Below are positions 34,324-44,268 of a stretch of 53,790 bases of DNA, piece after piece. The notes under the pieces are model-generated. The model saw only the letters and a list, made by a program, of their open reading frames with translations, had not been told where the DNA came from and made no database searches. A program made the translations under genes and the position numbers. This DNA comes from Candidatus Poribacteria bacterium. Lineage in GTDB: Bacteria; Poribacteria; WGA-4E; WGA-3G. Location: assembly GCA_022824265.1 (NCBI GenBank), contig JAJEAG010000077.1, positions 1 to 53,790 on the forward strand, in the 5' to 3' direction. Each line of letters starts with the position of its first letter. The stretch's first letter is position 1.

Positions 34324-34345
34324 GGTTCGGTTTCCTAACCGAACC
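34324..34345. repeat. C-type hairpin repeat (GGTTCGGTT / AACCGAACC)
   Basis: A perfect 9-bp stem surrounds the same TCCT loop seen at 2312-2337. The stem sequence differs but the pairing is kept, and the downstream ATAGGCAT is similar to ATAGACAT at the other copy. Confidence 0.65.
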
Positions 34346-34614
34346 ATAGGCATCAATCCGTATTCACGGCATCCTCACATCGTTCGGACGAGGTTCCCTC
34401 TCCTGTATATGATAACAGAACGCGCGGGGAACCCCTTCCGCGCCTTCCGCAATTCTGACATTTCTTTATCGGAATCACCGAAGACACTGAAAATACCTCT
34501 TCCTTCCGTGCCTTCAGTGTCTTCCGCCAAAGATAGAAACTAAAAATGAATTAACTGCCTCTGTAAACCTACATTATGCTTCTACGTTATAATACTATCA
34601 CAATACTAACATAG

Positions 34615-37600
34615 ATGGAGTTTACTCTCTTGAATCCACAGTACGCATATAAAATAATATTACTGTCAATCCTCGCACTCTGTTTTTTAATTATTGTTAC
34701 ACCTGTCTTAGCAGCAGATAAAGATGAATCCCTTCCTCCGCAACAAGAAGAGTCTGAATCACAAACAACTGTTGAGAATCCGTTTGAAACAAAACCCGAA
34801 AAATCCACATGGACTTTTGAAGAATCTGACACGAAATCGATTGAAGATAAATCAGAAACAGAAGAAATCGATGCAGATATATCTTTACGTCGACAGTTGT
34901 TGATGCCGTATTTAGAATCTTTGCGACGTTGGAAATATCCACCTGATTTGGGTGACCTATCCGAACTATACGGATGGCAGCCACGCAAAAAGACCGATAC
35001 AAAGGGAATTGATCTCCCGATGGATTCCAATTTACGTATAACAGGGTTTCAGTCAGTTACAATTGAAGTTAATAAAACACACTATTTCGGTGAAGGAGAT
35101 TTGAATCGATATGGTGGATACGGATATGGTAGTTATGGTGACTACGGTTCAGGACTCGACCTTGGTTTAAGTTCCTCCTACGGATATGAAGATTTTGGAT
35201 ATAGTAGTGGGTTAGGTGGAGGATATGGAAGTTCTGGTTCAGGGTATAGCAGCTATGGGAGTGGTTATAGTAGTTATGGTAGAGGAGGAATTCCGCGTGC
35301 GACAGGTATCAATATTCGTCAACATCAAAAAATCGGATTACATGGACGGGTAGGAGAACGAACACATATTGCTGTAGATTATAACGCAGGAGATACCTAT
35401 GGTGGCGGATATGGTGGATATGGCGGTTCAAGTAGTTTTGGTCTCGGTGGCACAAAAGAACAGAAGATAAAAATCTGGTATGAGGGGAAACCCGATAGTA
35501 TCATCAAGACTATCTCATTTGGAGATATTACGCTTAGTCTTCCTAATACACGTTTTTTGAATATCAATCGGAATCTTTTTGGACTTGAAGGTGTATTTGA
35601 ATATAAGAACACACGTTTTACAGCATTCGGATCACGTAGTAAAGGTATACGTGAAGTGCGGACGTTCCGGGGACAATCTCGCAGAGCAAGTTTTGGATAC
35701 GGACCTGGAGGTATACAAGTAGGGGATGCAAACTATATAAAAAACAGATATTATTTAATTCATCAAGGTGAGGATGGACTCCTACACGAAGCATATCTAC
35801 CAATAAAATCTGGTAGTGTAGAGATATATATTGATGATAGTGTAGTTGGTAACAACCAAGGTGGTCAACGAACAAGTCGCGGTTATTTTAATCCGCAATT
35901 TCCTGGACAGGACTATAATATAGACTATGAAACTGGTGAGATAGAGTTTTTGTCACCAATATCGTCAAACTACACTATAGTAGTTGCCTATGAATATCTT
36001 GGGGATGGCGGTGGAAGCATCGGAAATCCAGGTAATGTTTTCGCAGATGAAAATGGGGACGGTTCCTTTGATGAAGAGGGGGAAGAGATTGGATATGTTA
36101 CGATAAAAGAGAAAGGATTTCGTGGAACTGCGGCAGCACATGTCTATTTTCTCCAAAACCGAAACATCAACCCTCGTGATTTTCAGTTGACTATAATTCG
36201 TCAGGGAGAGAATGAAACGTTCCAGACAGATGATGGACTCGTTCCATATATAGAGATATTTGGATTAGACCAAAATGGGGATGGTAATGTTGATCCCGAA
36301 TTCATAGACTATGACAGAGGGTTACTACGGTTTCCAAGTACGCGTCCGTTTGAAATTAGGGATTCAGAACATCCATTTTATCAATATAGAGATACGCTAA
36401 ATAATGAGGCAATTTATCTGGAATCCATACGTAGCACAGACCAAATCTATACGATAGTTGCTGATTACTCCTTTCAGTCTGAGACCTATAATGTTGGTTT
36501 ATTTGTAATTCCAGAGAGTGAAACCGTTCGGCTAAACGGCAGACTTCTGACACGGGATACAGATTACTTGATGATTTACGAGGTAGGTACAATTCGGTTT
36601 TTTACTGAACTGGATGAATTTGATGAGATTGTCGTGGAGTTTGAAAAAACACCATTCGGAGGCGGCACGCAGCAGACTGTAGCAGGTTTATGGGTAGAAT
36701 ATACACATAAACCGAAACCAAAATCACCGAAGGAACAGAGTCTTGACGACAGATTCAATCGTTTAGGTGGGACACACACAGGACAACCCGGTTTAGATAA
36801 TAACCTGCCGACTGATCCATTTTCAGGAGGTATTTCTCGTTCAGGTAGTGGTCTCGGCAATATAGGGTTGGGTGGTAGTGGATTCGGAGGAGGAAGTTTT
36901 GGAAGTAGTGGCTATAGTAGGTATGGGGGATATGGTGGTCGTTCACGAATAGGATCAGGATATTACGGAGGATACGGTGGAACGTCAAACTATTTCAATC
37001 CAGTTTTTCAAAAAGGATTTAACATATCAACGGGTTATATCCTAACGACTGGACAGAAACCAACTCAAATTCCGGATGTTAACAGTGTTCCTAACCGTTT
37101 ACAAGCCCTTAATCTCAATACAAGCTTTGGTAGAGAGTTCAACATTGCATGGTTAGTTAATCCGCTACCTTTTGTGAATGTCCGTAATTTTCCTCTTTCA
37201 ATTGATGTTAGTGGTGAATCTGCATTTTCACATAATAACCCCAACAGCGTTGGTGTAGCCATTATTGATAGTATGGAAGGAGTAAAGCAAACTGCAACAA
37301 TTCCAACACTAAAATACAATTGGAAACCGAGTAGTGTTCCATATATCTCTGAAGGACAACAGGTAAATTCCACTGAAGACGAATATAATGTAATACCAAC
37401 ACTGGAAAATCGAGCACTCTTTAATGTCGTGCTTAAGGATAGAGAAGAAGCTGAGGCAGTTGGTAATTACATGCGAAATCGAGATGTCCCTGCATCCACT
37501 ATCCAACCACTTTCTCTCTCTACGGAGGAACGACTGATTATGGAGGTAGGATATGAATTTACCGATGTCGTTCATGAGTGGGGTGGTTTCTCCAACGGTG

Positions 37601-40600
37601 TGTCAAAATCTGGGGTTGACTACTCTGAACGTGGGTTTATTGAGATGTGGCTTCGTGTGCTGGGTGAGAATGATGTAACACTCTATCTGAATATTGGTGC
37701 TGTCAGTGAAGATGCAGATGCAGATGAACGTCTTGACAGTGAAGACTTGCCACAATCATTAGAGGATACAAATGGGGATGGTGTTATAGATGCACTGGAT
37801 CTTGACCTTGAAAATTTGTCTAATGAATACCGATATCGTGGTAATGGCACATTGGATACGGGAGAAGATGTTGGATGGTTGTATGAGGGGGCACTTCAAT
37901 CAAAGGCTTTTGGTGCAAATAATCAAATCTTAGACAGCGAAGACTTAAACGGAGACGGTGTACTTGATAGTGTTGATGCCTATTTTCAGGTCGCAATACC
38001 CTTAAATGAAATCCCAAATGAATGGATAAAAAGTAAGAACAATAATGGGTGGACTTTTCTCAACATTCCATTAACCGAATTTGTTCCTGAAGGTTCGCGT
38101 ATTCCAAGTCTTGTATTTGTTCAGCATTTCCGTTTTTGGCTACAAAAAAACCGTCCCGGAAATGTTAAAGGAACTTTCCAATGGGCATCAATTGAAATTG
38201 TTGGAAATAGATGGCAACAAGGGTTGGTAACAAGATCACTGACAGATACAACAACCGGACTTGCTGATAACCAAGTTGTTGAGGATACATTGGAGAAATT
38301 CATTGTAGGGACAAAAGATAACTTCAGTTTTGACGATTATCAGACTGCGTATTTGGAGATAGAGAACAATGATCTCTTTAGGAAATTACATCCCTTCACA
38401 GCGACAACACAGGCATTTCAAACACAACAACAACGTGAACAGACACTTAGTTTAGAATATTACTTATTCCCTGGATCGTACGGTATCACTTCCAAACAAC
38501 TTCGAGGGTATACTCAGAGTGAGGGTCAGGACTTTAGTAGACACGATACATTACGATTTTGGTTATATGGAGACAATAGCGATATGACCTTCGTGCTACA
38601 ACTCGCTCCAAGTGTTAACACAGGTTACAGAAGTTCATTTTACAGTTCTGACCCATTCCTCAACCAACCCGAACAGGAAGATGTAAATATCTTTGAGAAT
38701 CTAACCGACTACTATGAATACTCCGTGCCGATTGACTTTGATGGGTGGAAATTAATTGAAATTGATCTGCGTGATAATACCAAAAATGATTATCCTGACA
38801 GGATTGAGGATCCGAATGTTGATACAGACATAGTGCCTCAGAATGTCCAACCAATTCCTGAAGAAAATGCACCTGATGGTCATCCAGATGGCTTTATAGT
38901 TAGAGGTACAGGATCAAGTGTAAGTAGTACGCGACTAAGTGTAAAGAATATCGGTGGAATCCTGTTGGGGATTCGTAACGATACCGACAGAGAAATAAGT
39001 GGTGAGATATGGGTGAATGAGATACATCTTGGTGATCCACTTATCCGTTCTGGTTGGGCACGTCGTGGTGATATGTCTGTATCACTCGGATCGATTGTGC
39101 GTTTGCGTGGAGGTTATGCAAGTCAAGATAAAGATTTTGAAAGTGGTGCTGGGGAAATTGGACGACAACGTTTGTCATCTCGTGGATATAGCACAACCAA
39201 TAACGATTACAATATCAATGCGGATATAACACTATTCTCATGGTTACCGATTCGGTATTCTATTCGTGAGCAGGAATCTGAAACAGAAGCACAACGTGGA
39301 AGTTATACCACATATCAAAGTGGAAAGAGTGAATCGCTCAACCGTGATATATCTGTGAATTTTAACAGAAATCCCTATCCAAACTTGGGCTTTGCATACA
39401 ATTACCAAGATTTTTGGAATGAACGACAAGGCACACAGATTAGCCATCTTTATACAGGATCATTTGGTTACAACTTAGGATCCAAACTCGGTTTTAATAT
39501 GCTGTATCGGCATGAGGATATAATCGCAAAACCGGAAACTGCTACTGATACATCCACAACAACTTCTTCCTACTATAGCTACGGTTACGGTAGAAATCGG
39601 GATGAAAAGACAGATAGCGGTTCATTCACACTCAACATAAGTCCCATCAATGCGTTCAGTCTAAATCCACGTTATGAAATACGTCGAACTCTTGAAAAAC
39701 GTGATCAGAGTCGTTATAGACCTACCTTTTTTGGTGCGGGTGGAACAGACCCAAATATACCAACTGAAGACGAACCCGATGAGGAAATAGAACCTAATTT
39801 CACAATTGCAGAACGCGAACATCGTATTTCTCTGACACCTCGTCTCAATCGGGATCTGTTCGGTCTACGTCCAACGGTGACAAGTCGTGCAAGTTTCAGA
39901 GAAAACTGGTTCACCACGCAAAAGGATGCTTCAATCAACGGTAATGTCAATTTGGGTTTGAATTTTCGTATACAAAAATGGTTCGGATGGCTTTTTAAAA
40001 AGGAAGAACCAATTATTGAAACGGAGGAAACTGATACAGTCAATACAACAGAAGGAACGAACACACAAGAACCGAAGAAACAGTTAATTGAACAGTTGCG
40101 TGATAATGATATTGATGAAGCTCAAATCCAAAAGGTATCCGAGGATCAAAGCGATTGGATAAACCGTGATAAAACAGAAATGGATCAAAAACAGGTTACC
40201 AACAACACAAATGTTCAAGGTCAACTTGCTTCACAACAACCTAAACCGGAAGGTTTTGTGCAAAGGATAATCAATACACTTACGATTAATACAAGCGCAA
40301 ATTACACTGCGTATGAATCATTTCGTGAACTTATGTCTGGTCAAACCTTTATAGATATTTGGAATCTGGAAGAAGATGCTGAAGAACGTACCAACTCTCG
40401 GAAAAGTAATAGATACACAATCCGCACAAACGTCGATCCTTTGAAATGGTTGTCCTTTGGGACTAACCTTAGTACATCAGATAGTTTTCGTAAGAGTTAT
40501 GCCACGACCTATTTAACACATGCTGAAACTTACGAAGCGGATATAAAACTGAACGCTCAGCAGGCAACAAGTTTCCAATTACGATATAGTTTTACGAAAC

Positions 40601-41082
40601 AGAATACTGAAAACCTTGATGTTACTATCTCTGATAGTTCTGCACATACGCCATCGTTGAGTTGGTTACACAAATGGAATGAAAAGACACGAACATCATT
40701 GGGTATACGCACAACCCTTCGCGATCACTTACGCAGCGGTATAGAAAGTAACGCATTTATTGTAACTCCTAATTTTAGCATTGATTACCGTTACAACACC
40801 GAAGGAGGTATCCGTATACCTATATTTGGTAGAATTCCACTTAAGCACGACCTTGACTTGACCAATACCCTTTCTTTAGCCATCCGACGTGAAAACTACG
40901 GTGCCAATAGAGAAGAACGTTCTGAAAGGTATGAAACAACGCTACGCGTTGGTTATAAACTCAGTGATCATCTAACTGCAAATCTGCATCTGGGTGTAAG
41001 TTATAATAACGACAGGGTTGAAGAAGGAAGGGATTATCTGTCTATAGCAAGTGCGTTGACAGTTAGAGGGGAGTTTGAATAA
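34615..41082 (+). CDS. sprA: SprA-like giant outer-membrane protein
   Basis: This 2155-residue exported protein has signal peptide about 1-38 (V-L-A-A-D). I assign it to the SprA family (the type IX secretion translocon, a 36-strand barrel) from several matching segments. These are D-Y-D-R-G-L-L-R-F-P-S-T-R-P-F near 562-580, the Y-N-V-G-L-F-V-I-P-E-S-E-T-V then D-T-D-Y-L-M-I-Y-E-V-G-T-I region near 625-660, and V-N-E-I-H-L-G-D-P with G-W-A-R-R-G-D near 1470-1490, followed by long barrel-like beta strands to the end. Unusual Gly/Tyr/Ser-rich segments (about 162-225, 262-276 and 745-792) interrupt it. The ATG lacks a ribosome-binding site. TTG 34630 has GGAG nine bases upstream and may be the real start. 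T9SS partners (GldL, GldM, PorV) are not seen. Confidence 0.72.
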   Translation: MEFTLLNPQYAYKIILLSILALCFLIIVTPVLAADKDESLPPQQEESESQTTVENPFETKPEKSTWTFEESDTKSIEDKSETEEIDADISLRRQLLMPYLESLRRWKYPPDLGDLSELYGWQPRKKTDTKGIDLPMDSNLRITGFQSVTIEVNKTHYFGEGDLNRYGGYGYGSYGDYGSGLDLGLSSSYGYEDFGYSSGLGGGYGSSGSGYSSYGSGYSSYGRGGIPRATGINIRQHQKIGLHGRVGERTHIAVDYNAGDTYGGGYGGYGGSSSFGLGGTKEQKIKIWYEGKPDSIIKTISFGDITLSLPNTRFLNINRNLFGLEGVFEYKNTRFTAFGSRSKGIREVRTFRGQSRRASFGYGPGGIQVGDANYIKNRYYLIHQGEDGLLHEAYLPIKSGSVEIYIDDSVVGNNQGGQRTSRGYFNPQFPGQDYNIDYETGEIEFLSPISSNYTIVVAYEYLGDGGGSIGNPGNVFADENGDGSFDEEGEEIGYVTIKEKGFRGTAAAHVYFLQNRNINPRDFQLTIIRQGENETFQTDDGLVPYIEIFGLDQNGDGNVDPEFIDYDRGLLRFPSTRPFEIRDSEHPFYQYRDTLNNEAIYLESIRSTDQIYTIVADYSFQSETYNVGLFVIPESETVRLNGRLLTRDTDYLMIYEVGTIRFFTELDEFDEIVVEFEKTPFGGGTQQTVAGLWVEYTHKPKPKSPKEQSLDDRFNRLGGTHTGQPGLDNNLPTDPFSGGISRSGSGLGNIGLGGSGFGGGSFGSSGYSRYGGYGGRSRIGSGYYGGYGGTSNYFNPVFQKGFNISTGYILTTGQKPTQIPDVNSVPNRLQALNLNTSFGREFNIAWLVNPLPFVNVRNFPLSIDVSGESAFSHNNPNSVGVAIIDSMEGVKQTATIPTLKYNWKPSSVPYISEGQQVNSTEDEYNVIPTLENRALFNVVLKDREEAEAVGNYMRNRDVPASTIQPLSLSTEERLIMEVGYEFTDVVHEWGGFSNGVSKSGVDYSERGFIEMWLRVLGENDVTLYLNIGAVSEDADADERLDSEDLPQSLEDTNGDGVIDALDLDLENLSNEYRYRGNGTLDTGEDVGWLYEGALQSKAFGANNQILDSEDLNGDGVLDSVDAYFQVAIPLNEIPNEWIKSKNNNGWTFLNIPLTEFVPEGSRIPSLVFVQHFRFWLQKNRPGNVKGTFQWASIEIVGNRWQQGLVTRSLTDTTTGLADNQVVEDTLEKFIVGTKDNFSFDDYQTAYLEIENNDLFRKLHPFTATTQAFQTQQQREQTLSLEYYLFPGSYGITSKQLRGYTQSEGQDFSRHDTLRFWLYGDNSDMTFVLQLAPSVNTGYRSSFYSSDPFLNQPEQEDVNIFENLTDYYEYSVPIDFDGWKLIEIDLRDNTKNDYPDRIEDPNVDTDIVPQNVQPIPEENAPDGHPDGFIVRGTGSSVSSTRLSVKNIGGILLGIRNDTDREISGEIWVNEIHLGDPLIRSGWARRGDMSVSLGSIVRLRGGYASQDKDFESGAGEIGRQRLSSRGYSTTNNDYNINADITLFSWLPIRYSIREQESETEAQRGSYTTYQSGKSESLNRDISVNFNRNPYPNLGFAYNYQDFWNERQGTQISHLYTGSFGYNLGSKLGFNMLYRHEDIIAKPETATDTSTTTSSYYSYGYGRNRDEKTDSGSFTLNISPINAFSLNPRYEIRRTLEKRDQSRYRPTFFGAGGTDPNIPTEDEPDEEIEPNFTIAEREHRISLTPRLNRDLFGLRPTVTSRASFRENWFTTQKDASINGNVNLGLNFRIQKWFGWLFKKEEPIIETEETDTVNTTEGTNTQEPKKQLIEQLRDNDIDEAQIQKVSEDQSDWINRDKTEMDQKQVTNNTNVQGQLASQQPKPEGFVQRIINTLTINTSANYTAYESFRELMSGQTFIDIWNLEEDAEERTNSRKSNRYTIRTNVDPLKWLSFGTNLSTSDSFRKSYATTYLTHAETYEADIKLNAQQATSFQLRYSFTKQNTENLDVTISDSSAHTPSLSWLHKWNEKTRTSLGIRTTLRDHLRSGIESNAFIVTPNFSIDYRYNTEGGIRIPIFGRIPLKHDLDLTNTLSLAIRRENYGANREERSERYETTLRVGYKLSDHLTANLHLGVSYNNDRVEEGRDYLSIASALTVRGEFE

Positions 41083-41088
41083 GGTTTA

Positions 41089-41643
41089 TTAGTTACCAAA
41101 TATTGGTGGTGGATTGTACGGAATTATGAAATCTACACGTTTGGGAACACCTGTGGATATCGGAAGACCAAAATAAGGAATACCAAATAACCACCGAACT
41201 CCTTCAATCTCACCTACATTTTCATTAATTACCTCATCATTTCCATCTGTTGCTGTGAACGTAATTTGACATCCAACCGGTACTTTGCAGTCAAATTGCA
41301 ACTCATTCAGAGACTTTGTTGGAACGGGATTGATTTTCTTTTTGCGTGAATTTGCAGTCAAGAAAAACTCTATTTTATTAGCATGTTGTTGAAGGATATT
41401 ATTATCCAAAACAATTTTCCCGTATACCGTTCCAAAAAACAACCGTCTCCAAATTTGTGCAATTATTGTAATAATAATAACAAAAGCAATTAAAAAAAAT
41501 AGTTCATAACGGTAGAATATATCTCCAAATCCCAAGATTTTTGCAATCGTTAGGATAAGCGCGTAAAGAATAATACCAAATATCCAGTCAATCACAGGAG
41601 ACCAACGATGGTTAAAGATTCTGTGAACTGATTGTTGTTTCAA
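41089..41643 (-). CDS. Membrane protein of unknown function
   Basis: This is a 184-residue protein from TTG 41643, which has AAGGAG ten bases upstream. A longer frame would run to the edge of the tRNA gene and adds a non-conserved N-terminus. Two membrane helices lie at about residues 16-38 and 45-65. A cytosolic or periplasmic beta-rich domain follows, with one Cys pair (D-C-K-V-P-V-G-C) and a Pro-rich end (Y-N-P-P-P-I-F-G). I recognise no family. It lies downstream of two tRNA genes and convergently abuts the SprA-like gene (six bases between stops). Confidence 0.6.
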   Translation of the reverse strand: MKQQSVHRIFNHRWSPVIDWIFGIILYALILTIAKILGFGDIFYRYELFFLIAFVIIITIIAQIWRRLFFGTVYGKIVLDNNILQQHANKIEFFLTANSRKKKINPVPTKSLNELQFDCKVPVGCQITFTATDGNDEVINENVGEIEGVRWLFGIPYFGLPISTGVPKRVDFIIPYNPPPIFGN

Positions 41644-41724
41644 AATTGTGTGTCTCCTTAGGATTACATGGTTTGTAATAAAGTCAACACTTAATATGGT
41701 GGGCGGGGCACTTTGTTTTTGCAA

Positions 41725-41797
41725 TGGGGCGTACTGGATTTGAACCAGTGACTTCTACCGTGTGAAGGTAGTGCTCGTACCCCTGAGCTAACGCCCC
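41725..41797 (-). tRNA. tRNA-Val (CAC)
   Basis: On the minus strand, acceptor GGGGCGT pairs with ACGCCCC, the D-arm contains TAGCTC...GAGC, and the T-arm has CTGGTTCAAATCCAG. The anticodon loop TTCACAC between CTACC and GGTAG gives anticodon CAC (Val, GUG codons). The discriminator base is A. CCA is not encoded. Confidence 0.9.
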
Positions 41798-41809
41798 GAA
41801 TGAAAAAGA

Positions 41810-41882
41810 TGGGCCCACTAGGACTCGAACCTAGGACCAGTCGGTTATGAGCCGACGGCTCTGACCACTGAGCTATGGACCC
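41810..41882 (-). tRNA. tRNA with CAT anticodon (Met or Ile2)
   Basis: On the minus strand, acceptor GGGTCCA pairs with TGGGCCC including one G-U pair. The D-arm is TAGCTCAGTGGTCAGAGC and the T-arm CTAGGTTCGAGTCCTAG. The loop CTCATAA between GTCGG and CCGAC gives CAT. Elongator Met and lysidine-modified Ile2 cannot be told apart reliably from this sequence. It is not an initiator, since the G-C run typical of fMet is absent. It lies 12 bases upstream of tRNA-Val. Confidence 0.9.
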
Positions 41883-41971
41883 TTTATGATTCTAAATTAT
41901 ACCTTTTTATTTATGAAAAAGCAAGTATTAATTCTATACAATCATGCGAATAATATAAATGACAATTGTGT

Positions 41972-43612
41972 TTATTCAATGAAACCGCGCAGGCGATGGC
42001 TGCGGACAGGATGTCGAAGTTTACGGAGTGCTTTTGCTTCAATCTGTCGGATACGTTCACGAGTGACATCAAAGACGACTCCTACCTCCTCAAGTGTTTT
42101 TGGATAACCAGTAGTGATGCACAGTGTTGTAATTCGTTTGCGAGTTGTTTCTGACAATAAAGGATTCACAGCATCGTCCTCAATACCAAACCGAAGGACA
42201 ATCACTTCCCGTTCCCGTTCTGACAGATCAGCAAGAGCATCTTGAATGCGTTCTTTGAGAATACTTAGTTCAGCTTCTGTTGCAGGTGATAGAACACTTG
42301 CATCTTCAATAAAATCACCTAATTGACTATCATCATCGTCATCGCCAATTGGTGTTTCCAGTGAGACAGTTTCTGGAACAATCCTAAGAACTTCCCTAAC
42401 TTTTTCTGTTGGAATGCCCATATCCTCAGCGATCTCATCTGGTGTAGGTCTACGTCCTAATTCCTGTAATAGAGATCGTTCGGTCCTTTTCATTTTATTT
42501 ATTCTTTCATGCATATGAACAGGTATTCGGATAGTACGTCCTTGGTCGGCAATAGCACGCGTGATACTCTGTCGGATCCACCACGTGGCATAAGTGCTAA
42601 ACTTGTATCCACGCTGATAATCAAATTTGTCAACTGCACGCATCAACCCAATATTACCTTCCTGAATCAGATCAAGAAATTCCATTCCAGGTGCTTGGTT
42701 TCTATATTTTTTTGCAATGCTTACAACTAATCTGAGATTTGCTTCAACTATCGCCATTTTGGCATCTTGAGCATTTGCTTCACCTTTGCAAATCTGCTTA
42801 GTAACATCTTGTAATGTATCACGCGAAATACCGATTGTATTTAGATACTGTTTGATTTCGCGTTGATAACGAATTATATCAATGTATGCCTTTTTTGCTG
42901 CTCCCGTTTTGAAACTATGCGTTTTAGGGTTTAGTCTACCGTTACACCATTCTGGTGGAATGTTATGCCGTTTTTGTAGCTGCTCAATTTCTTTTTCCCG
43001 TTGACTAATGTTGCGATCTACCTCTGTAATAAGACCGGAGATTTTGCTTATTTCTTCCGGATCTATCTTAAGTTGATCCAAATGTTTTACAAAGGTTTTA
43101 TGAGAACGTACATTTTCAAGTTGGACAATAGAGTTATTTTTAGATGCATCCTTTACAGCAACAAGATACTCCAACTCTAACTTCTCAATTACCTGCATAA
43201 TTCTTTCAACTCTATCACGTAGTTTACGTTCTTTATCGCGGGTCGAGTTACTTGAAACTTGCATATCAATTATATCAGATGCACGTTTTTTCGCGATGAT
43301 GATTTTATAAAGCAGTTTGCGCACCTCAGCTATTGCTAATCGAGTTGTAAAGGTTGCTTCTTGCGCTTGACGAAGACTGCTTTCTATCTGCTTAGACAAT
43401 TCGATTTCCTTTTCTTTATCAATCAAAGGAATTTTTCCCATGTCACGTAAATATACCTTTATTAGATCCTCGCGTTCGCTGATTTCACCAGGGGCAAACT
43501 CAATTACATCATCATATTCCCCTTGCTCAGTATTGTCAGTTTCATTGAAATCAAGTAGGTGTGTATTTCCTATTTCCACCTGTATCTCTCCTTTCTGATT
43601 TCTTCGGTGCAT
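41972..43612 (-). CDS. rpoD: Primary sigma factor RpoD (with an insertion in region 4)
   Basis: This is the housekeeping sigma factor, 546 residues. Region 1.1 is essentially missing. Region 1.2 starts near 48 ([10 protein letters not shown]), a helical non-conserved region spans about 90-270, and region 2 spans about 290-360 ([25 protein letters not shown]). Region 3 follows (I-R-I-P-V-H-M-H-E), and region 4 ([12 protein letters not shown] and [12 protein letters not shown]). About 25 residues ([14 protein letters not shown] and onward) are inserted between regions 4.1 and 4.2. GTG 43579, preceded by AAGGAGAG, is an alternative start. It is the last gene of the mutS2-dnaG cluster. Confidence 0.97.
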   Translation of the reverse strand: MHRRNQKGEIQVEIGNTHLLDFNETDNTEQGEYDDVIEFAPGEISEREDLIKVYLRDMGKIPLIDKEKEIELSKQIESSLRQAQEATFTTRLAIAEVRKLLYKIIIAKKRASDIIDMQVSSNSTRDKERKLRDRVERIMQVIEKLELEYLVAVKDASKNNSIVQLENVRSHKTFVKHLDQLKIDPEEISKISGLITEVDRNISQREKEIEQLQKRHNIPPEWCNGRLNPKTHSFKTGAAKKAYIDIIRYQREIKQYLNTIGISRDTLQDVTKQICKGEANAQDAKMAIVEANLRLVVSIAKKYRNQAPGMEFLDLIQEGNIGLMRAVDKFDYQRGYKFSTYATWWIRQSITRAIADQGRTIRIPVHMHERINKMKRTERSLLQELGRRPTPDEIAEDMGIPTEKVREVLRIVPETVSLETPIGDDDDDSQLGDFIEDASVLSPATEAELSILKERIQDALADLSEREREVIVLRFGIEDDAVNPLLSETTRKRITTLCITTGYPKTLEEVGVVFDVTRERIRQIEAKALRKLRHPVRSHRLRGFIE

Positions 43613-43687
43613 TCTGATATATCCTTATCTTTGTATGCCTGCTTTTCAATCAAAGTCAATATAGATAGAAGAAGCATTTTACATCAA

Positions 43688-44266
43688 CTAACTATTCAAA
43701 ATCTGCTTACTTCGTTCCTCAATTTTCCCATTGATATGTTTTCTGTCTGCCATCGCGCGTACAACAGCTTGCCGAATCCACCAAGTAGCATAAGTTTTAA
43801 ATTGAAAGCCGCGCTGATAATCGAAATTGTCAATAGCCTTCATCAATCCGATGTTCCCTTCATGTATCAAATCAAGAAATTCGATTCCAGTTCCATGATT
43901 CACATGTCGCTTTGCAATAGTAGCAACTAATTTGAGATGTGCTGATATAAATTGAAAATATATATCTTCAATATTGTCACCGCATGTGTTTATCTCCATT
44001 GTTATATTTCGCAGTATATCACGTGATAAACCTATTTTGTTGAGATATATTTTAATTTGACTTTGATAACGTTTGATATCTTGATACGTCTCCTTTTGGG
44101 TATCTGATGCAAACTGATGAGTTTTTTCGTCGAACCCCACGTTCAACCATTCAGATGGGATGGCATGTTGCTTTTGAAGGAGTATGCTTTTTTCTTCCCA
44201 ATCACATATCTGTCGTTCAACTTCATTAATTTGAAAAACAATGGGGTGCATGTTTCCTAATGTCAT
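43688..44266 (-). CDS. Stand-alone sigma region-2 protein (partial RpoD paralogue)
   Basis: This 192-residue protein aligns along its length with residues about 192-375 of the neighbouring RpoD: the end of the non-conserved region (Q-H-A-I-P-S-E-W against R-H-N-I-P-P-E-W), then regions 2.1-2.4. The core-clamp helix reads [13 protein letters not shown] (Gln to His at the position of E. coli Q406). The -10 helix reads [13 protein letters not shown] (T440 position is Val). It stops at M-A-D-R-K-H, so regions 3 and 4 are absent, and the 75 bases before rpoD leave no room for them. It starts two bases after the dnaG stop with a well-placed AGGAGA, so it is surely translated. It may bind core polymerase as a competitor or partner. 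I know of no described family for this layout. Confidence 0.85.
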   Translation of the reverse strand: MTLGNMHPIVFQINEVERQICDWEEKSILLQKQHAIPSEWLNVGFDEKTHQFASDTQKETYQDIKRYQSQIKIYLNKIGLSRDILRNITMEINTCGDNIEDIYFQFISAHLKLVATIAKRHVNHGTGIEFLDLIHEGNIGLMKAIDNFDYQRGFQFKTYATWWIRQAVVRAMADRKHINGKIEERSKQILNS

Positions 44267-44268
44267 TG

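Larger units (their letters stand above)
33899..34614. other. Repeat-rich stretch between clpB and the SprA-like gene
   Basis: No gene is supported in these 716 bases. They contain repeat A copy 4 (33903-33980), a MITE-like inverted-repeat element (33989-34293), a C-type hairpin (34324-34345), and a GC-richer block at about 34378-34530. That block has recurring CTTCCG and GTGTCTTC words, reminiscent of an imperfect direct repeat. A TATAAT box at 34588-34593 probably belongs to the promoter of the following gene. Confidence 0.55.

Noticed and set aside
34697-35030. Minus-strand frames inside the SprA-like gene
   Set aside because: They are shadows of a clearly coding plus strand, arising from its low-complexity Gly/Ser/Tyr codons.
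43613-44266. Short sigma gene as a frameshifted full-length sigma factor
   Set aside because: No sequence encoding regions 3 or 4 is found in the 75 bases before rpoD in any frame, so a frameshift cannot explain the truncation.
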